A stretch of 64,000 bases of DNA from Enoplolaimus lenunculus (Eukaryota > Nematoda > Enoplea > Enoplida > Thoracostomopsidae). The translations under genes were made by a program, and so were the position numbers. Location of the stretch: the NCBI GenBank assembly GCA_030248215.1, contig JASANG010000463.1:62001-126000 (forward strand). The letters are read 5' to 3'. This document shows, piece after piece, positions 23,501 through 34,261 of this stretch. Positions within the stretch are counted from its first letter, which is position 1, and each line of letters begins with the position of its first letter. The notes below the pieces were generated by a model. It was not told where the DNA came from and did no database searches. It was given only the letters and a program-made list of their open reading frames with translations.

Positions 23501-26500
23501 AGAAACAAATGCTTAACGTCTTGGATAAAATTTGAATTGCCTTGTTGTTTGATCATCATGGCTTGAGCTTTCGATGGTGGCAAAGGTGGTTGTGACCGAA
23601 ACACTAAAATATAAAATTAGTTTAGGGATGGCACTTCTGATTCACATTAGCCCCCACTGAACAAACCAATTACTTAAAAGGGTCAGACATAGGATATATA
23701 AAGTTGGCTCAAATTCTCAAATGTGTGTACTGTGTATCACAGGGTTGGAAGCGGTCCGAGATAAGGCCTGCGGTCCCGGGCAAAAATGTTGGACCCGCAT
23801 GCCTAAGCGGGCCGGCTCCAGGCTTAGGTCGAAACTTTGGGCCCGCGAGCCTAAATAAATCGGAGCAGTGCGTGACCTCTTTTATCCCATGAGCCTATGA
23901 AATACACCGCTGGTTTGATATTATAATAAGGTTTAGATACGTATTTTTGAACCTTAATTCCTTTCAATTTTCATAAATACTGCGGTCATGGAGTAGCAAG
24001 GATTTCAAAAAGTAGGTTTACGTTCTGCAAAAATTTCGAAGGAGAATATCTTGAGTTCGTAAATCGCAATCATTTGCACCTATGCGGAGGTAAAAAATTA
24101 CACAGTCCGCTGTACTGCCAAACCGTCTTGTTGGTTATCCAGAATCTTAAACTGCAGACGTTTCTGCTGCTGTTTCAAGAAATCCGTTAGGTACTGGCGT
24201 GAAAACACAGTGCTATTTCTATTGTTGTTCAAGCTCAGTAGAAGCGTGCTTGGTATACAAGCTATTACGGACAAATCTGAGCGGCAGTTTAGTGAAGGTG
24301 TCAACGTAGTAACCGGAAATCGCAACCTTTTGCATCCGTCTGTCGTTGGAGCTCTTGTGGCTCTGAAGAAAGCTGCACTGAATAATATCTGGTGAAATAT
24401 TAAAAACCCTGTTATGTTTATATCGTTTGCGTTATGGTTTGTTTTCTGTTCCAAATCTATATAAAATTTGCGGTCCGGGCACAGACTCTAAGTGGCACCT
24501 ATCACCAGTTGGTGATAAATCTTTATGGTTTGCTCTACTCCTGTACCAATTGAGTTTGAAAACCTGCCACTAACTGACGATAGTTGCTATACACATTTGA
24601 GAATATGGACCCTTAAAGGCGTATCAAAACAATGTAGTGCTAAACGAACTTTGAAAAAGATATTATGTATACCTGATTTTGTATAAGTTATCATTACCCT
24701 AGTGTTAAAGATACAAACGCATATCACTTCCAGATGCCTTAGAAATTACAGCTGTTTTCAAGGGGCCGATAAACCATACTTTGACTTGATATTCAAGCTC
24801 AGTAAAAGGGGTCTTTAAGTATTTCATACCTGCAATAGCATAGATAAAGATGACAACTGATACGCCCGCAGTAACGTACATCATCGTTGTTAATCCGTCG
24901 TTGATTTGCTGTCTTGTACCGTCAGGAACAAACATAGGAGGCAACAAAAAGCCAATCGCGATTCCAAGCTGAAAAAATTTTAGATGTAAAACTAAAATTT
25001 TTTTTAACATTCGAAAATTGTATCTATTTCTTCTGCGGAAAGTGATAAGTACAAAGGTATTTTGTTTCTACAGATACCGTGGTAGAAGGCAACGAAAGGC
25101 ACAAATTGCCAAGCAGTGCAAGAACTATTATACTTTTACAGAGAAAATGATTAAGACTGCACGCGCTCTTTAGCGTTTGTCCAAACGCTATTTTAGCATC
25201 AATATGAACGCTTTTTACAAAACGCGAAAAGCGCTTTATTGCTTTGACTAGACTATATTATAAAATAATTTTAACTAAAATCGGAACTCTCAAATATAAG
25301 ATTAAGCTAATTTTTAGCTTTAAATATATCTAAGCTTTTTAAGTTCAATAATGAATAAATTTAGCCAATTCACTGTAGCATTGATTGTATTTTGTTCAAT
25401 CGCTTTGCTGGTTCCGCGAAATGTCGATAGCTATGTTTTAACCTCAAACTACAACGATATGCCGCGTCAGTCACGTGCAGGCCCCCTGCCACAAGTACAA
25501 TGTCCTGCTGTCTGTATTGATCAACGACTTATGTGGGTCGATACTACATGTTGTTTATTTTATGCGCACACTTATCAGTTGTGGGCAACTGTTAAAACGA
25601 ACAAAATTGCCGAATCACAATAAGAAGGACACCTTCAATTAAGCAATAAATCTTGCACTGGTCACATACGTTTGCCACATTTTGGTCCTATAGAGAATTT
25701 AGAAATTTATCAAACAAATAAAATAAATCACAAAAGATATGTTGCTAAATTTAAGTACGAATTAGAATTCGTAAAACCCTATTCATGCGTGCAAATTTTG
25801 CTCTGATAACTTGCCGCTGCAACTTGCACTTGCAAGTCTTGTCTAAAATCCCGTTCGAAAAACTTGCAGCTGCAAATAATTCATTGAAAATTATAGCTAT
25901 GAATTTTGTTCACATACGCCTAAACGTACGCACTTAATTGATTTTTGAACTTTACAAATATATTTAGGCTGTGAGTATTTATTAATAAATTAATCAAACT
26001 TAAATGATTAGTTACTGATGATGTTATCCTCGTAGTTGCGAATCACAGAATCAAATAATGTTTTCGTTCCGAAGAGTAGCAATTTAAGGGGCTGTCTGTA
26101 CCAGAGCTGCACGCTACCCGTGGGTACCCGATGGTAAACGCGGGACGGATAAAAAAGTCTAGACCCCCGTATACCCGCGGGTATAGATTTTCTAACTGTT
26201 TGTACAAGTTTGTAATTCTTTACCCGACGAAAATTTCATAAAAATACTTGAAACTAGATAATGTAGAAACACTTGAGTTTTTAAACTGCCTTTACCGTAT
26301 GAGTGAAAAATAAATAGCGAGTAACATCAATGCGCTGCAAAAGTATACAACAGTATTGAACGCATAAGAAAAAATAAGGGCGGGTAAAGGCGGGTAACGT
26401 TAAAAACTTAAGTTTACACTGTTCCAGATACGCAGAGAAACGTTCCGCTCCTGATAACATCCTCGGCAATAATGCCAAGCCGTGTGTTGAACATGTGCAA

Positions 26501-29500
26501 TTTTAAGTATTTGAGTATCCCAAATTCAAACTTGATATATCTAGCAACTTAGAGAACACTGTTTGTACATTACGAAAATGTGCGAAGATTTCGAATTGAT
26601 GTATATAAAATTTATCAATTGGTTACGCGCCTAGGTTTCATTTTTTAACCAGACTTCAAATGTTCATGTGCATTATAGTAAATACATTCGACTCTGTCTG
26701 AAACTATAAAATCCTTTCGAGTCACTATTTGTTTTGTAACTGTATCCACTACTATTGTGCCAATTTTGAGATCTGCAATTGCATGAGTTCGTCAGTGAGT
26801 CTACTTGTCGCTAAACGGTTGATAAGTGCAATACGTACTGAAGAATTTGAGTCCAAGATTTAAAAGTTGTATAAAATCATTAGATTGAATTTCATTCTGT
26901 AAATTATGAATTGATTACAACCAAAGCCGTTGTCATTTCATGGTTGAGTGGTTAAAACCTCCCTTTGAAATTTTGGTTCAAGTGTTTGCAGAACTTTAGA
27001 AATTACCCGTTTCTAAAAAATGGTTCAGAAAAATACTGTCTAGAACGCAAAAAGCGTACAAAATAGAGTTTTATTTATGGTACAATTTCGCATTACATAC
27101 CGAATACCCGATAGCTAATTTACCTCGTTGCCAAAAACTCCGATCGAAGTTGCGATCGACACTTCGTGGGCGCCAAACCAAACTCCAGCGAGTCGTGGTG
27201 GAACGGCAAGAATGAACGCTTGAGCAACACCGGAAAACGCCTGACCTGCAAGCGCGGCGTAAAAGCTGGACACTGCTGCAAGCTTAATGCACGATCCAAT
27301 CGCGTTTAATACAGATGCTAAAACAAACAGATCTGTAGTATTTTCTAGTATAAAGTCTATGTTTGGTTCTTGTACTTTTAATATCGATCATAACCGTTCT
27401 CAGCAGTGTATTTAAGTACTGCCTATACATTTCAACCTATTCACTTTATTATCGATTCAGCCAAAAAAATTCAAAGACGGCTCTGTTTTGTATTTTTCCG
27501 TACAAAATTTCATCATCAACTCTTAATTGCACAAATGGTGCCAAATTTGCTTTATGCAGTAATTTCGTTCTAAGTTATGTCCTATGAGGCAGACGCTAAA
27601 GCTGTTTTACGCAAACTATTAATGTGGTTTTATGAACGTTTCAAAGAAGACAATTCAAAAGGGTTGAGTTAAGTGTATCTTATTGGATCTGACCACTGGC
27701 AAACTGGGACACTGGAAACCAGAAGACTTTGGCTTAAGATTGGGCATATGCTTATTGTTTAAGTGTATACTTAGGCTCCGACTTAGGCTCAGGCTCAGGT
27801 GTAAAGATGAGGCTTAGGTTTCGAACTTACAGGCGCAATATTTACATGGTTCATTCAATAATCTGGTTTTCGAAATATAGTGGCCATTCACACAGAATAG
27901 CCGGAATATGAACAAACTAAATGCTTATTATTCTTCAATTAGCGTAATCATGTCTTCTTTCATTATACCATTACCTGTACTCTCAAATGCATGTGGCACC
28001 TATAACCAGTTATAGTGGCAAGGTCCTAAAATTTCGAACCAACCAACTGAAAGCTTCGAAATTTGGAGCATATTCGCATTTGATTGTCATCTTGTGAGCC
28101 CAGCTAGACATTTTGAGCTCAAGTAGGTATTTAGCTTGTTTAGAAACCAATAATTGCTAACTAGTGAAAGGTGCTACACATATCTGAGAATATGGTGTCT
28201 TTGTGTTGAATAGGAAACAAATAATTGAAGTTGCTAAACTGTTAACCTAATGCAATCGTGGGCTGCAAACCGTAATGATCCATTGCCCAACTGCCAACAA
28301 ATGCTAACGGTATATAAGTGACCATATATACAAGCGACATCCAATCTACAGTTGCTGCATCAACATTATACAATCGCATAATTAAATTATTAATTGACGC
28401 GTATTGGTTCCATTGAAATGCGTTATGCATTGTAAGTAGTGCAAATGCAAGCAAAATGAACCAACGTCGCGAATATAATGCAATTACTATACGAGATGAT
28501 GATAGACGTTTACGAATGCCGCGAACAAAAGCACCACGCTCATGATTTGCAGCGCGAGTATCACTTTCGCTTAATTGTTTCAGTGTGACATGATGGGCGT
28601 GGCTAAAAATTGTAGCAATTTATGATCTGGCACGTAGCCAAACGATCCTAATGCGGGGTTCACGTTTTAACTGGGGCAACTTGAAACACGTTTTGTCTCT
28701 ATTACAATAACATTATCGTTTTGTGTGCACATCGATGCGCTAATGAATTCAAAAAATTTGAATTGTTTGCTATCCTTATGGGTCATCCACGTTAAAATGC
28801 ACGCACATATGTAAAAAAATGTCCCTCCCTTTTGGGTGCCTGCGTTGTCCCGACCGACTCTCTTTATACACTGTGTGATATGTCAGCATGTCATTGTCTG
28901 AACTTTTAGACAATGAATATGCTCTAGGCATAAATATTTACTTGTCCTGACATCCTTATCAGGAACTGTTATTGTCCATAGTCCCTCGGAAGGGACTCTG
29001 TTTTTTTGTGTTGAATGATGCGCGTGAATATGTGTGCACAGCTTGTGTTTTTATATGTGTGTGCGTGCACTATCGTAATGTCCTGACATCCTACGGACAA
29101 CATGTATTCCTCCAGAGTCCCTTCCGACAGAGTTTAGACAATCACCACTATCTAAGTACAGCTATGAAACTGTACCTTGCCTCCAGCTAGGATGTGTATT
29201 TCGATGCTATTCCAAATGGGGTGGGTGGACCATTTATTACATCAGCGCGTGCATTTTAACGTGGATGACCCATTATCCTGATATGACATTCACTGTTTGT
29301 ACTGCAATATCATATATTGCAAATTATGTTATGATACTAAAATTTGAAATTTGAATTATTTGTACTTAGGAATATATTTTGCTAAAATTTTCGCCAGAAA
29401 CAGAAAAAAGCTGATTAAAGTATTCGAAATCTCTCGAAGCTACATTATCTGACTTTTCATGGTAGTATTAAGGCGCACAATTTTCATGCATCATATCATG

Positions 29501-30043
29501 TGATATTCGGCAGAATTTCGGAATATCATATGGTATCCTCGTAAATGTCCCGTGGTATCATGTGACATATGGCTGTTTGTATACGATGACTACTGGAGAT
29601 CAGGGATTTGTAAGCCAATGTCATGTGACATTCACATTGTGTCTACATATCCGCTATTCATCAACATTGACAAAACGTGTTCCGGGCTGCCCCAGTTATA
29701 ACGCGAGCCCCGCATAAGCAGAAGCGGTTAGCCTCTTAAGAAAAATTTCCGACTGTACGAGGAGAAGGTTCGTTTGACTAAATTGCTTCACTAACATAGA
29801 CATGTGAAATTCCTGTATGTCCTTCTCAAATAGTTTTGTTCCCTGTAGCATGGCGACATATCTACAGGCCTGTCTTTGTGGCCGAATATCAAAAAACTGG
29901 CAAAATAAGTTTAATGTATTCATTACACTTAATGTTGAATACTTATTATCAAAAATACTTCACATAAACAAAAACAGTAAACCTTTGTTTTACCTTCGAT
30001 TTTTTGTCGTATAATGCTGTTGCTCTGGATTTTGTTGTTCTTC

Positions 30044-30087
<44 letters not shown>

Positions 30088-30262
30088 GCTGCTGCTGCTG
30101 TTGTTGCTTTTCATGATGATAATGTTGTGTTGTCGAAGCGCTTTCGGTTATGTTACACCTCTCAACACATTCAATAGCACTGGCGTTCGTCTGCTCGACC
30201 TGAGTCCTAGCGTTATCAAACGTCGCTGTAGTGAAAACGCCCTCTGGCGCAGGGTCGAGCAT
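17502..30262 (-). CDS. FLVCR-type major facilitator transporter with polyglutamine N-terminus
   Basis: Eleven exons agree in phase: 30262-29994, 28602-28247, 27317-27124, 24968-24830, 23603-23466, 21413-21346, 20497-20394, 19792-19682, 19490-19385, 18579-18468, 17680-17502 (591 aa). FLVCR1/2 are 12-helix plasma-membrane transporters associated with choline, ethanolamine and haem; the substrate here is not known. Family text includes [13 protein letters not shown] in helix 1, [79 protein letters not shown] and, at the end, [13 protein letters not shown]. Exon 1 (residues 1-89) is an added cytosolic tail with Q53-Q73 as one uninterrupted run, followed by EE and more Q; its AG joins the first C of exon 2 to give Ser90. 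The intron after exon 7 appears to be GC-AG (AA then GCAAGT). Introns are large and full of inverted-repeat elements, and one contains a small gene on the other strand. The named human proteins are about 530-555 aa; the surplus is the N-terminal tail. Confidence 0.92.
17703..17880 (-). mobile_element. TTAGGC-like dispersed element, partial
   Basis: It begins GGCCAATGAATAGAACAGGGC and contains complement-strand TTAGGC-like pieces (ATACCTAAGCCTAAAG). This is the same family as 12150 and 16757 with one weak end. It lies just upstream of the last exon of the FLVCR-type transporter, in its intron. Confidence 0.5.
20858..20960. mobile_element. Short hairpin MITE
   Basis: 38-bp arms, TTCAACCTAATCCATTGCG then CACGGCGG, returning as CCGTGGCGCAATGGATTAGG and TTGGA. 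Total 103 bp, inside a transporter intron. Confidence 0.65.
22050..22155. repeat. TTGCAACTGCAA dispersed repeat
   Basis: The stretch contains ACTGCAATTTGCACGTGCAA and AACTTGCAACTGTAAGTT. Relatives lie at 25800-25875, 40360-40530 and in each 558-bp unit of the 42.4-44.0 kb array. The open frame at 21968-22288 is built on this repeat. Confidence 0.6.
22495..22860. other. G-rich island in transporter intron
   Basis: An unusually G-rich plus strand (GGCGGGCTGGGG, GGGGATATTGGGGAATG, GATATGGGGATCTCC) in an AT-rich neighbourhood. No gene or element end recognised. Confidence 0.4.
23120..23325. mobile_element. MITE family A copy 5, truncated
   Basis: It starts CTGTAGTAACCCAAACAAG after TA and follows the family to about 23325. 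The second half is missing. It lies in a transporter intron. Confidence 0.7.
24475..24617. mobile_element. Short GCACCTATCACC-terminus element
   Basis: Left TGGCACCTATCACCAGTTGG and right CCACTAACTGACGATAG then ATTTGAGAATATGGACC are inverted relatives. About 140 bp, in a transporter intron; it matches 27976-28195 and the ends of 16398-17463. Confidence 0.55.
25351..25623 (+). CDS. Small secreted four-cysteine protein, nested gene
   Basis: A single-exon frame of 90 aa. Residues 1-27 form a clear signal peptide ([15 protein letters not shown] core, cleavage likely near VDS-Y). The mature part has four cysteines (C51, C55, C67, C68; pattern C-x3-C-x11-C-C) after a Pro/Arg-rich stretch. An AATAAA lies at 25645-25650, 21 bases after the stop. 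A pyrimidine-rich CTTTTTAAG ends about 10 bases before the ATG and could be a splice or trans-splice acceptor. It lies inside the intron of the FLVCR-type transporter between exons 3 and 4, on the opposite strand. I do not recognise the family. Two disulfide bonds are possible, so a secreted peptide or small cuticle or lumen protein would fit. The signal peptide, polyA signal and stop placement argue that it is real; the short length is the main doubt. Confidence 0.5.
   Translation: MNKFSQFTVALIVFCSIALLVPRNVDSYVLTSNYNDMPRQSRAGPLPQVQCPAVCIDQRLMWVDTTCCLFYAHTYQLWATVKTNKIAESQ
25645..25650 (+). promoter_or_regulatory. AATAAA polyadenylation signal
   Basis: A canonical hexamer 21 bases after the stop of the nested secreted-protein gene. 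Confidence 0.5.
27976..28195. mobile_element. Short GCACCTATAACC-terminus element
   Basis: Left TGTGGCACCTATAACCAGTT and right AACTAGTGAAAGGTGCTACAC then CTGAGAATATGG pair as inverted repeats. It lies between transporter exons 2 and 3. Confidence 0.5.
28669..29696. mobile_element. DNA element with AACTGGGGCA ends and a nested MITE
   Basis: The ends AACTGGGGCAACTTGAAACA and GTTCCGGGCTGCCCCAGTT are inverted relatives. The same ends occur at 62143-63030, and the right end at about 49031. A second element (28778-29273) is inserted inside. It lies in the intron after transporter exon 1. Confidence 0.65.
28778..29273. mobile_element. Nested MITE (ATGGGTCATCCACGTTAAAA ends)
   Basis: 26-bp TIRs, ATGGGTCATCCACGTTAAAA and TTTTAACGTGGATGACCCAT, are nearly perfect. 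TATCCT lies on both sides (28771-28776, 29274-29279), and the uninterrupted host sequence GCTATCaTGATAT is seen at 62240. A half copy lies at about 49080-49236. Confidence 0.75.
30029..30110 (-). repeat. CAG/CAA microsatellite encoding polyglutamine
   Basis: On the minus strand a run of CAG then CAA codons gives Q53-Q73 in exon 1 of the FLVCR-type transporter. Mixed CAG/CAA codons; length variation would be in frame. Confidence 0.9.
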
Positions 30263-31805
30263 GGCGGAAGTATTCGAGTGACTAATCGAACAATGTATTT
30301 TACATATATGACATTCGACGCTGCTTTATGGTAGTAAGAAACAGGCCATTTTTGCTCAAAGATTGATGTATACAAATATATGCAAGTCAACGTGGTTGCA
30401 TATTTGCAACTCAAGATATATTTCCTGTAAAAAAATTACTCCCAGAAAACTGTGCAAGCGCAATAGTTTTCGTACATTTGGTTTAGCTTTGCGTAAATTT
30501 CTGTTCTTTAGTATATGTTTTATTGGCTTTCAAACTGTGTACACGTGTTCTATTACTCTTCTAGTTTGCATACAGCAACAGCTGAAATGATGTCCAAAAG
30601 ATGTATGTGGGGTGTTGCACCTTAGATTTGAGTAAATATATACTGAAACTTAGAAAATCGCACAAAGCAATACTTGACCAGTTACTGATTGCGCTAGCGG
30701 ATTCAAAATTGGCTATCCGGACCATGCTTCTCAAAATAAAGATCACAGCTATACTTTGTATCAAGATTTAGTTAAAAAAACGACGTTTGGATTTCCGCTT
30801 CCTTCGCACGTCAACTACATTCAGAATTCATATTGGAAAAATTATATACTCAGTACATGAGCCACATGGGATACGTTTCCTGTATTCGTTGTAAAAGGAT
30901 AGTAACTAAAGCGAGCAATATCGTTTGTCATGTAACCTTAAAAACCATCACCTAACGTCCGAAATCAACTTAATAATTCTTCGAATCATATTGCAGACCA
31001 AAAGACTATTTGCATAGTTTAAAGTAACGTTTGTAGCAGATCATGGTATTATAGAAATTTCAACTGGGATATTTATTTAAATGAAAACAAGCATATATAA
31101 GGTTAATTTGGTTCACATCCATTCGAACGATAAACATTATTCTAAAGTGATTCATTATAGAACATTTTCGTGTTTGTGCCTAAATGTGACTTAAAAAATT
31201 TTTCGTCAAATTTTACAATTTTTAGCAGAATTTTTATTATAAAATTTCACGAATTTTCTAAATAATGACTGGGTTGCTGAGACTTGACTTAAAGTTATGA
31301 AAATTTTTGCGTTTGCCAGATTAATCGATGCTGCCAGAACATGGGGCAGCAATTGTTCGGCGTCTAGTTTTGATTATGCAGTGAAACAAATAACTCGACT
31401 AGAAATGTGCATTTAACATTGACACATCCAACCTTTAACTTTTCTATTTTCTCACTACGGTCAAAAATCCATTAAACTAAAAGATCGTCTTTTAAGTTGA
31501 GTTGTTTTAGTGATATTACTGCTATTCGTTTCGTGACAGCGCGTCGTTTTAAGGAAGTGTTTAACAAAATCGGTTGTCACAATACGAATAGTAAGCAATT
31601 ATGCTGCTACATATTATATAATTCTGGTACAAAAATTAAGTAACTAATAGCACTTAAGCGTGTGCTGTTAGGCAGGTGTGTTTCGTTGAAATGCATCAAA
31701 ACCTTATATATAATATCCAGGGATATAGATGTACCTGGCGTAACAGATCCGTCATTTTAGTTAACAAAACTTCCAGCTTCCGCTCAGTTTGTTATTTTTA
31801 TTGAT
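30263..31805. other. Upstream region of the transporter, no gene seen
   Basis: 1.5 kb of AT-rich sequence 5' of the transporter start codon (minus strand). It must hold its promoter, but I see no convincing core element, exon or repeat terminus. Confidence 0.4.
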
Positions 31806-31809
31806 TTAA

Positions 31810-32072
31810 CCTCTTGTCACATTGAGTTGCCTATGGGCAACTCAGCGCAGTGTATATACGTTAAATAATATATATCGCACCGTGTCGAACAATTGCAACA
31901 CGTATACATAGTACTAAGTCACCACAAGACGTGAGAGCCCCCTCGGGCTCGAGCGTCAAGCTCCTATATCTGAGTGGTGATGGTATACGCCTCCCACTCC
32001 AGTCGCTGGAGTTCGAATCCTAGCATAAAAGTAGGTCTCTGGGGAAATACAAAATATTCATGTGAGAAAGGG
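31810..32072 (+). mobile_element. piggyBac-type MITE with tRNA-like interior, copy 1
   Basis: TTAA on both sides (31806-31809, 32073-32076). The ends are CCTCTTGTCACATTGAG and ATTCATGTGAGAAAGGG, inverted. Inside lie an A box (TATCTGAGTGGTGATGG) and a B box (AGTTCGAATCC), the internal RNA polymerase III promoter layout of a tRNA-derived sequence. Confidence 0.75.
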
Positions 32073-32798
32073 TTAAGCGAAAAATTTTCAGTTTACTATC
32101 TTTAAATCACTAAAATGCAAAATCACAAGCAAAACGAAGGCTCGCTTAGAAAAAACGTACAAAGAAATCGAGTAGGATGTTGTTCAAATTTTTGGCGAGA
32201 TGTGACCTCACATGGTAGACCTAACTCTGGTTGGATTGCTTAATTATTCGAGCAGCGGCATTGACAGCACTATATAAAGCTTATTTGGATTAACACTAGA
32301 ATTATCCAATTGAGCCCAAAGAGCATAGCTATTTAAAACGTCTTGAAGCTTCATGCTTTTTGATTGGTTCTAAAACAAAATATATAACGTTACAGTCGAA
32401 GTGTAAAAGAACATTTTGGCATGGGACGCAAAACCTTAAGAACGTTTGCTAATCTTGCACCTTTTCCACAAAGCAACTGATTGAAAAATGTTAATGCTAT
32501 TAATTTTTGCTAATCAGCAAAGTATTGTGCACAAAACGTAAAAAAAGTTTGCTAATCTTTAACTTTTTCCACATAACCACTGATCCAAAATGCTATAAAA
32601 GCTATTAATCTGATAATCAGCAAAGTATTTCTATTTTTTGCCTGAATGTAAAATAAAAAAGAACCAAATGTCAATGTTTATACTTTAGCTAGTTGAAGTT
32701 ATCGTTGAGTTACTTGTAACTGATATGTTAAGCGGTCGAAAAACTTTAACATTTGAATGGGGAAACACTTAATAGTAGAAAGATTAGGTAGACTTTAA

Positions 32799-32972
32799 CC
32801 CCTTCTCACATTGAGTTGCCTGTAGGCAACTCAGCGCAGTGCTCGGGCTCGAGCGTCAAGCTCCTATAGCTGAGTGGTGATGGTATACGCCTCCAACTCC
32901 AGTGACTGCAGTTCGAATCCTAGCATAAAAGTAGGTCTCACGGGAAATAGAAAATATTCATGTGAGAAAGGG
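32799..32972 (+). mobile_element. piggyBac-type MITE with tRNA-like interior, copy 2
   Basis: TTAA at 32795-32798 and 32973-32976, ends CCCCTTCTCACATTGAG and TGTGAGAAAGGG. A box TAGCTGAGTGG and B box AGTTCGAATCC are close to consensus. About 90 bp shorter than the others through loss of the left-middle segment. Confidence 0.78.
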
Positions 32973-33005
32973 TTAAGTGAAAAATTTGCAGTGTACTATC
33001 TATAA

Positions 33006-33267
33006 CCCCTTCTCACATTGAGTTGTCTGTAGGCAACTCAGTGCAGTGTATATACGTTAAATAGTATATATCGCACCGTGTTTAACATTTGCAACACGTA
33101 TACATAGTACTAAATCCCCACAAGACGTGAGAGCCCCTCGGGCTCGAGCGTCAAGCTCCTATAGCCGAGTGGTGATGGTATACGACTCCCACTCCAGTCA
33201 CTGGAGTTCGAATCCTAGCATAAAAGTATGTCTCAGGGGAAATAGAAAATATTCATGTGAAAAAGGG
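33006..33267 (+). mobile_element. piggyBac-type MITE with tRNA-like interior, copy 3
   Basis: ATAA/TTAA flanks (33002-33005, 33268-33271), same ends and same A and B boxes (TAGCCGAGTGGTGATGG, AGTTCGAATCC). Thirty bases separate it from copy 2, whose flank resembles that of copy 1. Confidence 0.75.
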
Positions 33268-34261
33268 TTAAGTCGCCAAACCGTATTACTGTAGTATATC
33301 AAGTACAGTCCACACTTTTGTGTCAAGTGTAGATTGAAGAATAAGTCTAATGTTTACGGTAGAAAACGCTTAAAATACTGAGGCACACGCGGCCTCACGG
33401 TTGAAAGCGGTAACTATAACACATTTCAATGAGTTTGAAAGTTTTCGCCCAAAAAATTAGCCTTGTTGTGGTTCTTAATTGAGATTGCAACCTTTATTCA
33501 GTGTGTTTTTACGATAATCCTGAACCTACATTTTATTGGGGAAGTTGTCGAAGGTTTCCAACCTAGTTTGCCATGAGTATTTTGAGGTTCCCAACCCTGG
33601 GGAAACTTTGTAGACAGTATAAACTGTGCCATTTGCGTCATATACCAATTAAAAATGTGGTCACAGAAAAGGTCGCGCAACACTTATTTCGACAAATCCG
33701 TTCTAAAATATTGACTTGTTGCACTCCGATTTGATCAGTAATTTTGCGATAAGCTGCCTAACTGTTACCGAGGATATTATTGTTTTAGAGACGTTAAACG
33801 TGTTTAATTGTTGGCAGAATGAGTGTCTAGAAGGGACTTTAACCATATGGACTAAACCGCATCGGGACTGGGATTCTAGAGGAGTCTGACCCACATCTTT
33901 TCGGACACAGACAATAAACAGCTACGTGGACCTTTCAACTGTTGGGGGGTTAAAAAATTCTGTGTTGTTCCAACAAGTTGGTTAAAATTTGTTGAATTTG
34001 GCGTTACTCTATATAAAAAATTATGCATAAGAGCAATATAAAATAAAAAAACTGCCACAACTCCAGAGGGGCTCGTTCTGCAGCACTGAGGTATTAGCAA
34101 GGGAGTCTGGGCTCAAATCCTAAACAATAAAGTAAAATAATTGCTGATTTTCAAATAATTTTAATGGTAAAGGCGGTTTAAGTTTTCTTGTTAAAAGGTT
34201 TTTAAGTTTAGTTTTCTCTGCCCATGTAGGATAGGAGCTTCCTGTTTTTCAAGATGAAAAA

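Noticed and set aside
24098-24454. 118-residue minus frame in a transporter intron
   Set aside because: No recognisable domain, an opposing frame on the other strand, and it would be nested in an intron with no polyA or splice signals I could support.
30014-30334. Plus-strand frame with a long leucine run
   Set aside because: It is the reverse strand of the polyglutamine exon of the transporter.
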